From JAABSP01 sp011390135 (GTDB lineage: Bacteria > Desulfobacterota > Desulfobacteria > Desulfobacterales > JAABSP01): 64,000 nucleotides of DNA. Shown piece by piece: positions 8,916 to 17,565 of this stretch (positions within the stretch are counted from its first letter, which is position 1; each line of letters begins with the position of its first letter). The stretch spans positions 1 to 64,000 of the forward strand of contig JAABSZ010000004.1 in NCBI GenBank assembly GCA_011390135.1. The letters are read 5' to 3'. The notes under the pieces were generated by a model. It had not been told where the DNA came from and made no database searches. It saw only the letters and a list, made by a program, of their open reading frames with translations. The translations under genes were made by a program, and so were the position numbers.

Positions 8916-10214
8916 CTAAGTTGGCGGGGCCGCCCTTTTCAGGTTTAAAATGAAGGTTGTGCCTTTCTTCTCTTCGCTTTTGACATTGATCCAGCAGTCG
9001 TAGGATTCTATGATCCGATGCACCACCGAAAGCCCCAATCCCGTGCCCCGGGCTTTGGTGGTAAAAAAAGGATCGAAGATCGATTCCAGCACATCCGGGG
9101 GAATGCCGCAGCCGGTATCGGAAACCTGAAGCACGGCATGATCGGGCCGTTCCGGAAAGACCTCGATGGTAATCCGCCCATGGTCCTCGATGGCCTCGGC
9201 CGCATTGAGCAGGAGATTCCAGAGAATCTGCCGGAGATGCGTCGGGTCCATCTCCACCCAGACCCCCGGTGCCAGGTCCGATTCCATGCGGATGGCGTGG
9301 AAACGTCTGTCCCGCTGGAAAAGGGAGAGTGTTTCGGCCAGGGCATGGGAGAGATCAAAGACCTCCCGCCGGCCGGCCGGGGGTCGGGCAAAGAGGAGAA
9401 AGTCGCTGACGAGCGCGCCGAGCCGGTCAGCCTCCCGGAGAATAATGCGCATAAGCTTCTGATCGTCCGGATCTGCAATGCTCTCCTCCAGCATCTGGAT
9501 GGAGCCCCGGAGGGAGGCCAGCGGGTTTTTGATCTCATGGGCAAGTCCCGCGGCCATTTCTCCGATTGCAGCCATCTTCTCGACCCGGCGCACATGTTCG
9601 CCCATCGCTTTCAGCTCCTCCCTGCTCTGCCGGGTCTGCTCTGAAAGGAGTCCGCTCAGAAAGGCCACACCAAAGCAGGCGGTCATCATCGCGATGATCT
9701 TCAGCAGGATATGGCTGCCGGTAAAATCGGACAGCGGAACGGTCCATGCCCCTTCCCCAAGGGGACGGATCAATCCGTAGTACTCCAGATCGATCAGTAT
9801 CCCGTAATGGATGCTGCTCAGTGCCGCCATCACCATGCTGCCCCGCCGGTAGAGGAGGATGCTGGCATAGATGATCACCAGCAGGTAGAGAAAGGAGAAG
9901 ACGCTGGAAAAGCTGCCGGTGAGAAAGACGATGAGGGTTACGGCAAGGGTGTCGATTCCGATCTGGATGTAGGCGAAGAGGAGCAGACGCCGAATCCGGT
10001 TGAGCAGCAGGGAATAGAAAAAGGAGAGGAGAAAGATCGCGCCGATGAGCCCGTAGAGGAAGAGCATCGACGCGGAAAGCGGGGATGCGGTCCTTCCGAG
10101 CTGGACAATTGCGGTGGAACCGAGGAGCAGGGTGAAGAAGAGCACCCGGAAGAACATCAGCCATTTCAGCCTCCGGTAGAGTTCGGCCCGTGGTGCTCTT
10201 TGGGTCTTGTTCAT
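8916..10214 (-). CDS. pilS: PilS-type membrane sensor histidine kinase
   Basis: Sensor kinase predicted to control type IV pilus genes. The first ~190 residues hold about six transmembrane helices. The dimerisation helix carries the phospho-acceptor His in GLAHEIKNPLASLRG, and the HATPase domain has the N box NLLLNAAEAI, DTGCGIP and GTGLGLSVVH. There is no clear PAS domain. It follows pilC in the same orientation with 12 bp between them, the order seen in pil clusters. The usual next gene, the NtrC-type partner pilR, is absent; lysS follows instead. No convincing ribosome-binding site precedes the ATG. Confidence 0.85.
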   Translation of the reverse strand: MNKTQRAPRAELYRRLKWLMFFRVLFFTLLLGSTAIVQLGRTASPLSASMLFLYGLIGAIFLLSFFYSLLLNRIRRLLLFAYIQIGIDTLAVTLIVFLTGSFSSVFSFLYLLVIIYASILLYRRGSMVMAALSSIHYGILIDLEYYGLIRPLGEGAWTVPLSDFTGSHILLKIIAMMTACFGVAFLSGLLSEQTRQSREELKAMGEHVRRVEKMAAIGEMAAGLAHEIKNPLASLRGSIQMLEESIADPDDQKLMRIILREADRLGALVSDFLLFARPPAGRREVFDLSHALAETLSLFQRDRRFHAIRMESDLAPGVWVEMDPTHLRQILWNLLLNAAEAIEDHGRITIEVFPERPDHAVLQVSDTGCGIPPDVLESIFDPFFTTKARGTGLGLSVVHRIIESYDCWINVKSEEKKGTTFILNLKRAAPPT

Positions 10215-10226
10215 GGAAAAGAGAAA

Positions 10227-11432
10227 TCAGACCGCGCCGGCCATCGAGAAGATGGGCAGGTACATGGCCACCACCAGTGTACCGATGACCCCTCCGAGAA
10301 AGACCATCATCATCGGCTCGATCATCTCCGTGAGATTATTGACGGCCTCGTCCACCTCGTCGTCATAGAAGTCCGCGATCTTTCCGAGCATGACATCGAG
10401 GGCTCCCGTGGCCTCTCCGACCGCGATCATCTGGCAGACCATTGGAGGAAAGACGCCGCTTTCCAGCAGGGGCTCGGCCATGGTGCGGCCTTCGGAGATG
10501 TCCGTGCGCACCTCATAGATGGTTCGTTCCACGGTCCTGTTGCCGGCTGTCCGAGCCACGATCTCCAGAGAATCCAGGATGGCCACACCACTTTGCAGCA
10601 TGGTTCCCATAGTCCGGGTGAACTTGGCCACCGCGACCTTTCTCAGCAGCATTCCAAAGACCGGAGCCTTGAGCATCAGGTCATCGATGATTATCTGCCC
10701 CCTGTCTGTTTTGTAGAACTTCTTGAAAGAGACGAAAGCCAGCACCACACCGATAACGATGAAGATGATATTGCCCTTGATGAACCGGCTCATGTTGACA
10801 ACTATCTGAGTCAGTCCCGGCAGTTGGCCCCCGAGGCCGGAGAACATGTCCTCGAAGACCGGGATGACGAAGACCATGATTACCATGACCACCATAACGG
10901 CCACAATGACCGTGATGGTCGGATAGACCATCGCACTCTTCACCTTGGCCTTTAGTTTTGCGGCCTTCTCCAGATGCTCCGAGAGCCGCCGGAGAATGGT
11001 GTCGAGGATACCGCCGGCCTCCCCGGCCGCGATCATGTTGACAAAGAGGGTATCGAACTGCTCCGGATACTTTTTCATGGATTCGGCAAGGGTATCTCCG
11101 CCTTCGACCGAATTCTTGATGTCCTTGATCGCGTTTTTGAAGCGGGGATTCTCCTGCTGGGAGGAGAGGATCTCGAGACACTGGATGATTGGAAGCCCCG
11201 CATCGATCATGGTGGAAAACTGCCGGCAGAAGACGATGACATCCTTCTGGCTGATCTTGGGCTGCATAAAGGAGATGTTTGCAAAAAGATCCTTGGGCTT
11301 CTCCTTGATCTTTATATCGCTGATGCCCCTCTTTTTGAGATTCGCCTCGGCCGCCTTTATATCTGTGGCCTCCACATCCCCCTTCTGGGATCGTTTCCGC
11401 CTGTTCACTCCCTTCCATTGGTAAATCGGCAT
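10227..11432 (-). CDS. pilC: PilC, type IV pilus inner-membrane platform protein
   Basis: Polytopic platform that couples the PilB/PilT motors to pilin extrusion. Two T2SSF domains are visible (about residues 70-195, starting FCRQFSTMIDAGLPIIQCLE, and about 275-395, starting FTRTMGTMLQSGVAILDSLE). Each has the AGE motif (IAAGEAGG, IAVGEATGAL) and the hydrophobic segments at about 170-190, 220-240 and at the C-terminus. The N-terminal MPIYQWKGVNRR is characteristic. AAGGAGG lies 4-5 nt before the ATG. At 401 residues it is full length. It is transcribed with pilS; no pilB/pilT is adjacent. Confidence 0.95.
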   Translation of the reverse strand: MPIYQWKGVNRRKRSQKGDVEATDIKAAEANLKKRGISDIKIKEKPKDLFANISFMQPKISQKDVIVFCRQFSTMIDAGLPIIQCLEILSSQQENPRFKNAIKDIKNSVEGGDTLAESMKKYPEQFDTLFVNMIAAGEAGGILDTILRRLSEHLEKAAKLKAKVKSAMVYPTITVIVAVMVVMVIMVFVIPVFEDMFSGLGGQLPGLTQIVVNMSRFIKGNIIFIVIGVVLAFVSFKKFYKTDRGQIIIDDLMLKAPVFGMLLRKVAVAKFTRTMGTMLQSGVAILDSLEIVARTAGNRTVERTIYEVRTDISEGRTMAEPLLESGVFPPMVCQMIAVGEATGALDVMLGKIADFYDDEVDEAVNNLTEMIEPMMMVFLGGVIGTLVVAMYLPIFSMAGAV

Positions 11433-11598
11433 AAGCCCTCCTTGAATCGGATGGATGAAGGTTCGATTCGGACCCGTTAATTCTCTTTACGCTGATCTGC
11501 AATCCTAATAGCATTTTCAAATAAATGCAACAACAGGATAAGCATCTTATTCCCAATGTTTTTTTCTTGACATCCGGCGCGGGAATTGGTCCATCCTT

Positions 11599-11650
11599 AT
11601 GGATGAAGAAGATGGATGAGAAAAATGGATGAGGAAGATCGATGAATCAA
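11599..11650 (+). repeat. 13-bp purine-rich minisatellite (ATGGATGAGGAAG-like, 3-4 units)
   Basis: Consecutive 13-bp units starting at 11599, 11612 and 11625, with a degenerate fourth at 11638, all beginning ATGGATGA or similar. They lie just before the ribosome-binding site of the plus-strand TerD gene, in the gap shared with divergent pilC. A TTGACA at 11567-11572 precedes them, but I see no good -10 element at the right spacing. The rest of the 11433-11673 gap shows nothing recognisable. Confidence 0.7.
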
Positions 11651-11673
11651 CCCCAAAAAACGGAGGTGAAAGG

Positions 11674-12837
11674 ATGGAGCTGAAGCAGAAAGGAGAGAAG
11701 GCCGATATCGGGGCATTCAAACAGTTGAAGGTCTCGCTGGTTTGGACTTCGGCAGTGGATCTGGATCTGATGGCCTTCTACAGGACCAAAGATGGGCGGA
11801 CCGGCGGGATCTATTCGGACAACTATGCCGGGGGGACTCTGGGAGATCTCGATGCCTTCCCCTTTGTCGAGCTTTCAGGAGATGAGGGCGTCGGCGCGGG
11901 CGGCGGTGCAAAGCGGGAGGAGATGCGGGTGGCAAAGCTGGATGATTTTGCCGAACTCTTTATCTGTGCCCTCAATTTTACCGATGCCTCCTCGGGTCAG
12001 AACCGGACATTTGCCGACTATGATGCCCGTGTGGAGGTGATGACGGATAAGGGGGAGTCCCACACGGTGGCACTCGACTCCAATGACCCGGGCGCGGTCG
12101 CGATGATCGGCAAATTCGAGGCCGGTTTTATTTCGACATCCCTGATCAATGAGAGCGAGGTGATGGGATTGGAGGACTTCCGGGCAAAGATTCCCGGGGC
12201 ATCGGAGTTGAAGATCGCCTCCAAAGTCACCCTCAAGACCAAAGGGGACAGCTTCGACATCAAGCCGAAGGTGACGACCGGTGAACTCCTCATCAACCTC
12301 AACTGGAACCAGAAGCCGGACGGTAAATCCTCCGGGGGCCTCTTTTCAAAGCTGCTGGGCGGGGGCGGCGGCGGCGGGATCGATCTGGATCTGGGCTGCC
12401 TTTTCGAGATGGAAAATGGTCTGAAGGGGGCCATCCAGCCCCTGGGAAACTCCTTTGGCGGGTTCGACACGCCGCCCTATATCCAGCACATGGGCGACGA
12501 CCGAACCGGCTCATGGTCCCAGGGGGAGAACATGAAGATCAATTTAGCCCGGATCGGAGAGATTCGCCGGGTGCTCTTCTACACCTATATCTATGAGGGG
12601 GTTCCCAACTGGGGGGCCACCGACGCGATCGTGACGGTAAAAGTTCCGGGGCAGCCGGTAATTGAAGTGCCCATGGGCGCTCAGAGCGACACCAGGCCAT
12701 TCTGCGCGATCGCACTGATGGACTTTTCGGGAAACCAGATCAAGGTGACCAAGGAGGTGACCTTCCACAAAGGCCATCCCGAGTGCGATCAGATGTACGG
12801 ATGGGGGCTGAAGTGGGTGGCCGGCTCCAAAGACTGA
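11674..12837 (+). CDS. Tandem TerD/TerA-type protein (calcium-binding stress family)
   Basis: About 387 residues with two TerD-type domains. Domain 1 (about 1-180) begins MELKQKGEKADIGAFKQLKV and carries the acidic metal-site residues VDLDLMAFYRT and LSGDEGVGAGGGAKREEM. Domain 2 (about 210-385) has IDLDLGCLFEM and a TerA-like HMGDDRTGSWSQGEN. A loop with seven glycines follows LFSKLLGG. TerD proteins are known to bind Ca2+ and occur in tellurite and envelope stress modules; the role here is not known. ATG 11674 is preceded by GGAGGTGAAAGG. It is convergent with the M48/TerD operon, 36 bp apart. Domain 1 is nearly identical to that of the protein at 13732-14823. Confidence 0.88.
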   Translation: MELKQKGEKADIGAFKQLKVSLVWTSAVDLDLMAFYRTKDGRTGGIYSDNYAGGTLGDLDAFPFVELSGDEGVGAGGGAKREEMRVAKLDDFAELFICALNFTDASSGQNRTFADYDARVEVMTDKGESHTVALDSNDPGAVAMIGKFEAGFISTSLINESEVMGLEDFRAKIPGASELKIASKVTLKTKGDSFDIKPKVTTGELLINLNWNQKPDGKSSGGLFSKLLGGGGGGGIDLDLGCLFEMENGLKGAIQPLGNSFGGFDTPPYIQHMGDDRTGSWSQGENMKINLARIGEIRRVLFYTYIYEGVPNWGATDAIVTVKVPGQPVIEVPMGAQSDTRPFCAIALMDFSGNQIKVTKEVTFHKGHPECDQMYGWGLKWVAGSKD

Positions 12838-12873
12838 CGGGGGAATCGATCGAGGAGATGTTCATCAGAACCG

Positions 12874-13710
12874 CTATCGATCCAGGGATTCGAGGATGAA
12901 CCCGATCTGGGCATCGATGGCCCGAAAGCCTTTCCAGGAGAAGCCGGGAGCGCCCCGGCAGAGGGCCACGATGTCCAGGGCTGCCATCTCCAGGGCCTTG
13001 AACCGGATCGGGATCATGGGGTGGGTGCGCATCCATCTGTAGGCATCCCGCCCCTTGCGGATGCCCCGCTCCAGCTCCTCATACTGACCCCGGAACGAAT
13101 CGAGAATCCGATCCACATGGATGCCCCTCAGGCCGCTTGCGGTCTTGAAGAGCGCGGTGACCGCGGGGGTCAGCCCCCCGCAGCAGAGCAGTCCGATCCG
13201 ATCCGCGGAGACCTCGGCCGCCCTGGACCAACTGAGAAGCAGTGATCCGATCTCCGGCGGGATCTCCCTCAGATGGCTCAGGATCTCATGGATCGGAAAC
13301 CGGGAATGCTCAAAGGCCACATGCCCCAGTTCATGGCCGATCACAAAGCGGAGTTCATCGATGGTAAAATCGTTCAGCAGCCCTGAATGGATGAGCAGGT
13401 CGAACTTTCCTTCGTGCGCGAAGACACTCGCGTTGTAGGTCGGGCTCTGGCGGACGAAGAGATCCCCGGAATAGGCCCCGCGGAAGAGATCGAGGCAGAA
13501 GCTGTAGGCCGTATAGACTTCGGGCAGCAGATCGGCCGTGATCCGGACCGCATCTCCGAGCAGATCCTGACGCCGGCCATCGAGAAGGCGCTGGGCATCT
13601 GAGAAATCCCGCAGCGGAATGGGTCCGGCCCGCTCGGTGATCCGCCGGAGAAGGCTCTCCTCATAGCCGAACCGGAGAGCCTCGAAATCTTCGATGACCG
13701 GCCGTTTCAC
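12874..13710 (-). CDS. Soluble M48-like zinc metallopeptidase in a TerD operon
   Basis: A 278-residue protein with the zinc-binding helix VIGHELGHVAFEHSRFP (HExxH), a plausible third ligand Glu in RAAEVSADRIGLLCC, and the downstream THPMIPIRFKAL typical of the M48 C-terminal helix. There is no signal peptide or transmembrane segment, unlike HtpX or Ste24, so a cytoplasmic peptidase is expected. It is the last gene after three TerD genes on the same strand (21 bp from the nearest), which ties it to that module. Substrate unknown. Confidence 0.82.
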   Translation of the reverse strand: MKRPVIEDFEALRFGYEESLLRRITERAGPIPLRDFSDAQRLLDGRRQDLLGDAVRITADLLPEVYTAYSFCLDLFRGAYSGDLFVRQSPTYNASVFAHEGKFDLLIHSGLLNDFTIDELRFVIGHELGHVAFEHSRFPIHEILSHLREIPPEIGSLLLSWSRAAEVSADRIGLLCCGGLTPAVTALFKTASGLRGIHVDRILDSFRGQYEELERGIRKGRDAYRWMRTHPMIPIRFKALEMAALDIVALCRGAPGFSWKGFRAIDAQIGFILESLDR

Positions 13711-13731
13711 CCCGGGGTCATTTGGCGATTC

Positions 13732-14823
13732 TCAATCCAGCACAGGCTCATCCCGCCGGACCTGGTTGACATTGATCAGTTGCGCGCCCCCGGGGCCGCT
13801 GTTGTCGATCCGGGCGATGAGACACCAGCTTCCCGGGCTCGACTCGGTAAGGGGGACCTCGATCTCCCGGCCCCCGCCCCGGACCATCACCCGGCCGTCA
13901 TATGCGGAAAAGTTGGAATTGGGCTTGTTGAAGATGTTGGCCGCGATCAGGGCATGCTCGATGGTTTCCAGCCGGGTGAAGTAGAGGTTCTCCTCATTGT
14001 CTCCCCCCTTGTCACCGACCCCGGCATCCTGATCCAGATAGACCCAGGGCGCGTTCTCCCGGCTGCCCCGGTCTCCGAAATAGACATGTCCCCTGCCCGA
14101 ACCACTTCCCCCCAGCAGCTTTCCCATCAGCCCCTTCTTGGCCGGGGCCGCATCTGCCTTCAGCCGGTAGAAACAGTGGAGATCGAGATCCACCGCGGTC
14201 TTCCAGCGGAGAATCGCATGAAAATCCTTTCCGGAGAGGGGGGCCTTCTGCCCCTTCTCCTTCAACACGATCTTCGAAGCGACCTTCAACTCCGATGCAC
14301 CCGGAATATTTGCCCGAAAATCCTCCAACCCCATCACATCGCTGCTGTTGGCAATAGATGCGCCCATAAAGCTGCTTTTGAAGGTACAGATAACCGCGAC
14401 TGCGCCCGGTGTTTTGGAGTCGAGGGTGACAACATGGGTCTCGCCCTTGTCCGTGACCACCTCGACACTGGCATCATAGTCGGCAAAGACCCGGTTCTGC
14501 CCAGTGGATGCATCCGTGAAGTTGAGCGCACAGATGTGAAGCTCCTCGAAATCGTCGAGCCGGGCCACCCGGAGTTCCTCCCTTTTAGAGCCGCCCCCTG
14601 CGCCCACCCCCTCGTCTCCGGAGAGCTGAACAAAGGGAAAGGCATTGAGATCGCCGAGTGATCCGCCGGCATAATTGTCCGAATAGATCCCGCCGGTTCG
14701 GCCGTCTTTGGTCTTGTAGAAGGCCATCAGATCAAGATCCACTTCCGCGGTCCAGATCAGAGATACCTTCATCTGTTTGAAATTGCCGATAACGGCATCG
14801 GCCCCCTTCTGCTTCAGATCCAT
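13732..14823 (-). CDS. Tandem TerD-domain protein
   Basis: A 363-residue protein with two TerD domains. Domain 1 (1-180) starts MDLKQKGADAVIGNFKQMKV, with VDLDLMAFYKT and SGDEGVGAGGGSKREEL. Domain 2 (about 200-355) has VDLDLHCFYRLK, the insertion GLMGKLLGGSGSGRG, and DAGVGDKGGDNEENLYF. The acidic and glycine-rich calcium-site pattern of the family is kept in both halves. It sits between the single-domain TerD gene at 14945-15478 and the M48-like peptidase gene. The N-terminal half appears to be a recent duplicate of the plus-strand gene at 11674. Confidence 0.88.
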   Translation of the reverse strand: MDLKQKGADAVIGNFKQMKVSLIWTAEVDLDLMAFYKTKDGRTGGIYSDNYAGGSLGDLNAFPFVQLSGDEGVGAGGGSKREELRVARLDDFEELHICALNFTDASTGQNRVFADYDASVEVVTDKGETHVVTLDSKTPGAVAVICTFKSSFMGASIANSSDVMGLEDFRANIPGASELKVASKIVLKEKGQKAPLSGKDFHAILRWKTAVDLDLHCFYRLKADAAPAKKGLMGKLLGGSGSGRGHVYFGDRGSRENAPWVYLDQDAGVGDKGGDNEENLYFTRLETIEHALIAANIFNKPNSNFSAYDGRVMVRGGGREIEVPLTESSPGSWCLIARIDNSGPGGAQLINVNQVRRDEPVLD

Positions 14824-14873
14824 ATGCGCTTCTCCTTACATCGAAGGTCTTTCATTTGTCCGGTTTTCCATCA

Positions 14874-14927
14874 GGAATGCCTCCGGGACGGCCGGTCCGT
14901 CTGCCTCCTGCCGGCCCGGTGCATTCC
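14874..14927 (-). other. Long imperfect hairpin between TerD genes
   Basis: GGAATGC at 14874-14880 pairs with GCATTCC at 14921-14927, and GC-rich inner arms (CCGGG, GCCGG against CCGGC, CCCGG) extend the stem. No T-run follows on either strand, so it looks more like an mRNA-processing or partial attenuation element within the TerD operon than a terminator. Confidence 0.45.
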
Positions 14928-14944
14928 CATTTCCCTCAGTGGTT

Positions 14945-15478
14945 CTATTCCTGAATCACATCCAGAAGATCCTGGAGCTTGTTGAGTCCCTTCAGAGTCC
15001 CGGCCTTGCTGGTATTGACAAGCTTTGCTCCGATCGGGGTTGAATTGTCGATGGTGGCGATCAGGGCAAAATTGCCCATATCCCCGGTATCGAGATTCAC
15101 CTCATGAGCGGTTCCCTTGTCGTCCATCACCGAAAGGGTCACGTCGCTGTCGTTGAACCGCGCGGCCGATCCTTCCTTGATCTTCCCGTAGTCCCAACAG
15201 ATGAGCCAGACATATTTCATGTCGTCGAGCTTGGTGATCCGGAGGACCTCCTCGTTCTCGCCGCCCTTGTCCCCCACCCCTTCATCCCCCGAAAGCTGCA
15301 TAAAGGGAGGAGCGTTCAAGTCTCCCAGCTCGCCGAAATAGACGAGCCCCTGCTTTCCGCCCTTCTCCTCATAGGCCGCGGCCAGATCGAAATCGGCCGC
15401 TGTGGTCCAGCGCATGGCAACCATAAGCTGCTTGAATCCACCGACATTTGCCTCTTCGCCCTTCTGCTTCAGTTCCAT
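14945..15478 (-). CDS. Single-domain TerD-family protein (paralog 2)
   Basis: A 177-residue protein starting MELKQKGEEANVGGFKQLMV. The TerD signature residues are TAADFDLAAAYEEKGG, GLVYFGELGDLN, LSGDEGVGDKGGENEEVLRI and a C-terminal helix TLKGLNKLQDLLDVIQE. It has the same length as the protein at 15581-16114 and is very similar to it, a tandem duplication. GAGGTTATGAAC lies before the ATG. The presence of both suggests dosage or heteromer formation (inference). Confidence 0.88.
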   Translation of the reverse strand: MELKQKGEEANVGGFKQLMVAMRWTTAADFDLAAAYEEKGGKQGLVYFGELGDLNAPPFMQLSGDEGVGDKGGENEEVLRITKLDDMKYVWLICWDYGKIKEGSAARFNDSDVTLSVMDDKGTAHEVNLDTGDMGNFALIATIDNSTPIGAKLVNTSKAGTLKGLNKLQDLLDVIQE

Positions 15479-15580
15479 ATGTTCATAACCTCCTGTTGAT
15501 GTTTTTTTTGATGACCCTTTTTCTTTTACAAAGGATTTCCGATTTCTATTGTACGATTCCTATTGTCTATTGTCTATTAC

Positions 15581-16114
15581 CTATTGATTGATAATGTCGA
15601 TCAACTGCTGCAGCTTGGCCAGCCCTTTCAGGGTGCCTGCCTTGCTCGAATTGATGATTTTGGGCCCGACCCCGCCCGAATTGTCGATGGTGGCCAGCAG
15701 CGCCACATTGCCCATGTCCCCGGTATCCAGGGTCACATTGTGGGAACTCCCCTTGTCGTCGATGACAGAGAGGGTCACATCACTCTCATTGAACCGGGCC
15801 GGCGCGCCGTCCTGTACTTTGCCGTAGTCCCAGCAGAGAATCCAGACATATTTCATGTCATCGAGCTTGGTGATGCGCATGGTCTCCTCGTTGTCACCGC
15901 CCGAGTCGCCCACGCCCTCATCCCCGGAAAGCTGCATGTGGGGAAAGTTGTTGAGATCTCCCAGCTCGCCGAAATAGACGAGCCCCTGCTTTCCGTTCTT
16001 ATCCTCATAGGCCGCTGCCAGGTCGAAGTCCGCAGCGGTTGTCCACCGCATGGAAACCATCAACTGCTTGAATCCGCCGACATTTGCCTCCTGCCCTTTC
16101 TGCTTCAGATCCAT
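15581..16114 (-). CDS. Single-domain TerD-family protein (paralog 1, operon-leading)
   Basis: A 177-residue protein starting MDLKQKGQEANVGGFKQLMV, with TAADFDLAAAYEDKNG, SGDEGVGDSGGDNEETMRI and a C-terminal GLAKLQQLIDIINQ. The start at 16114 is supported by GGAGG 5 nt upstream; the longer frame to 16198 is not needed. It is the first gene of the minus-strand TerD/TerD/TerD-TerD/M48 series. The 102-bp gap to the next gene is AT-rich, with short CTATTGT-like repeats. Confidence 0.88.
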   Translation of the reverse strand: MDLKQKGQEANVGGFKQLMVSMRWTTAADFDLAAAYEDKNGKQGLVYFGELGDLNNFPHMQLSGDEGVGDSGGDNEETMRITKLDDMKYVWILCWDYGKVQDGAPARFNESDVTLSVIDDKGSSHNVTLDTGDMGNVALLATIDNSGGVGPKIINSSKAGTLKGLAKLQQLIDIINQ

Positions 16115-16217
16115 GAAGACCTCCTTTTCAATAAGATTCGATTCTTTGAATACTTTCTTCTCAATATGTATATAATCTGCGGCCATTTCCGTCAACAAAA
16201 ACCGAAGGAAGCTCAGA

Positions 16218-17459
16218 CTACCGAAGGTAGAGCAGCGGAATCATGAACCCCAGCCACAGGCTGATGAGAAGCGCTCCGGTGAGATTGAGCAGAAATCCGG
16301 CCACAAGCATCCGCTTCAATGAGGTTCCCTTCATCTCACCAAAGGCAAGTGCGTTGCAGGGAGTGGCCACCGGGGTCATGAACGCACAGGTGGACGCGGC
16401 CGAAACAGCGATCATCAGGATGAGCGGAGCCAGGCCGTAGCTCTCCCCGATAAATTCCACCAGAGGGAAAAAAGCCGCAGAAACCACGGTGTTGCTGAGG
16501 ATTTCCGTGAGGAAGGTCACCGCAGCCGAGACCGAGATCACCACCAGAATCGGAGGGACCCCAGGGTGGATCAGACCGGAGAGCAGCGCCGGAATATACT
16601 GTTGGAGCCCCAGCTTTCGAACCCCCCAGACGATCACGACAAGAAGCCCGATAAAGAGAAGCCCCCTCGCGGGAAGATCGGTGAAGACATCCTTTGGCCG
16701 AAGCAGAGGACGGGGAGCGGGGCCAGGCGGAGAGACAAAGCTCATGTACAGAAACAGGAGAAAAAAGAGGATGGCCGGGATGGGAAGGTACTCCTCGATG
16801 CCGAAGGATGGGCTTTCCAGCAGCGACAGGATGATCCAGAAGATGATGAAGATCCCGAAAAGCCAGGCCGCGGAACGCTGTTTCGAATTCAAACAGATCC
16901 GGGCTTCCCCCATCGCCACCCTAAGAGAGCGCAACTCTTTGGGAATCCCGAAGAGGATCACGACCCGCCACGCCAACAGGGAAAAGATGGCCACCAGCGG
17001 CAGGGACCAGAGAAACCAGTTGAGAAAGGTGATTTGATCGCCTCCGGGAACCTTGAAGAGATCGAGCGCGGCGATGAGCATCAGATTGGCGGGGCTGCCG
17101 ATCAGAGAGCCCATTCCGCCGATATTGGCCCCATATATGGCAGAAAGGGTCAGCGCGGTGGTCAGCCGTTTCCCGTCCGTCTGGATGCGGATATCCCGGT
17201 CCAGCAGCTTCAGGGAGGGCAGAAGGATCAGAATGGTCACCGCATTGGGGATGAAAAAAGAGATGACCGCGGCAGTAGCGATGATGTAGAGGGAAATCCG
17301 GCCGATGCGGCCTCTGCTCCGCCGGAGGCTCCAGGAGACAAAGACATCCGTCAGTTGCGTCACCACAAAGAGGCGATAGATGAAGTAGCCGTTGACGAAC
17401 ATCAGGATCAGCGGCAGGCGGTTCCAGTAATAGGCGTCGAGGATGTCGGCCGGTTCCAA
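16218..17459 (-). CDS. SLC13/DASS-type anion permease
   Basis: A 413-residue polytopic protein with about ten hydrophobic segments and the two hairpin motifs of the divalent-anion/sodium symporter and ArsB/NhaD-like group: GSPANLMLIA in the first half and TPVATPCNALAFG in the second. SNTVVSAAFFPL precedes the second hairpin. Probable substrates are sulfate, dicarboxylates or similar anions; the sequence does not decide which. The start appears to be TTG at 17459, since no in-frame ATG occurs upstream before a stop. It lies about 100 bp before the TerD operon and may be separate from it. Confidence 0.75.
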   Translation of the reverse strand: MEPADILDAYYWNRLPLILMFVNGYFIYRLFVVTQLTDVFVSWSLRRSRGRIGRISLYIIATAAVISFFIPNAVTILILLPSLKLLDRDIRIQTDGKRLTTALTLSAIYGANIGGMGSLIGSPANLMLIAALDLFKVPGGDQITFLNWFLWSLPLVAIFSLLAWRVVILFGIPKELRSLRVAMGEARICLNSKQRSAAWLFGIFIIFWIILSLLESPSFGIEEYLPIPAILFFLLFLYMSFVSPPGPAPRPLLRPKDVFTDLPARGLLFIGLLVVIVWGVRKLGLQQYIPALLSGLIHPGVPPILVVISVSAAVTFLTEILSNTVVSAAFFPLVEFIGESYGLAPLILMIAVSAASTCAFMTPVATPCNALAFGEMKGTSLKRMLVAGFLLNLTGALLISLWLGFMIPLLYLR

Positions 17460-17565
17460 GTTAGAGGTCTCTCCGAATGTATTGTGGAGGCAAAAGCTTA
17501 CTGTCGAATTCTAAACCATGAGGTATGGCGTGTCAAACCCGGATATAACCGCATATAAAAGGATA

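Noticed and set aside
11455..11480. GGTTCGATTCGG resembling a tRNA T-arm
   Set aside because: No matching acceptor, D-arm or anticodon arm in the flanking sequence.
15545..15595. Short CTATTGT/CTATTACC-like repeats between TerD genes
   Set aside because: Only a few 7-bp units in AT-rich sequence; likely simple slippage.
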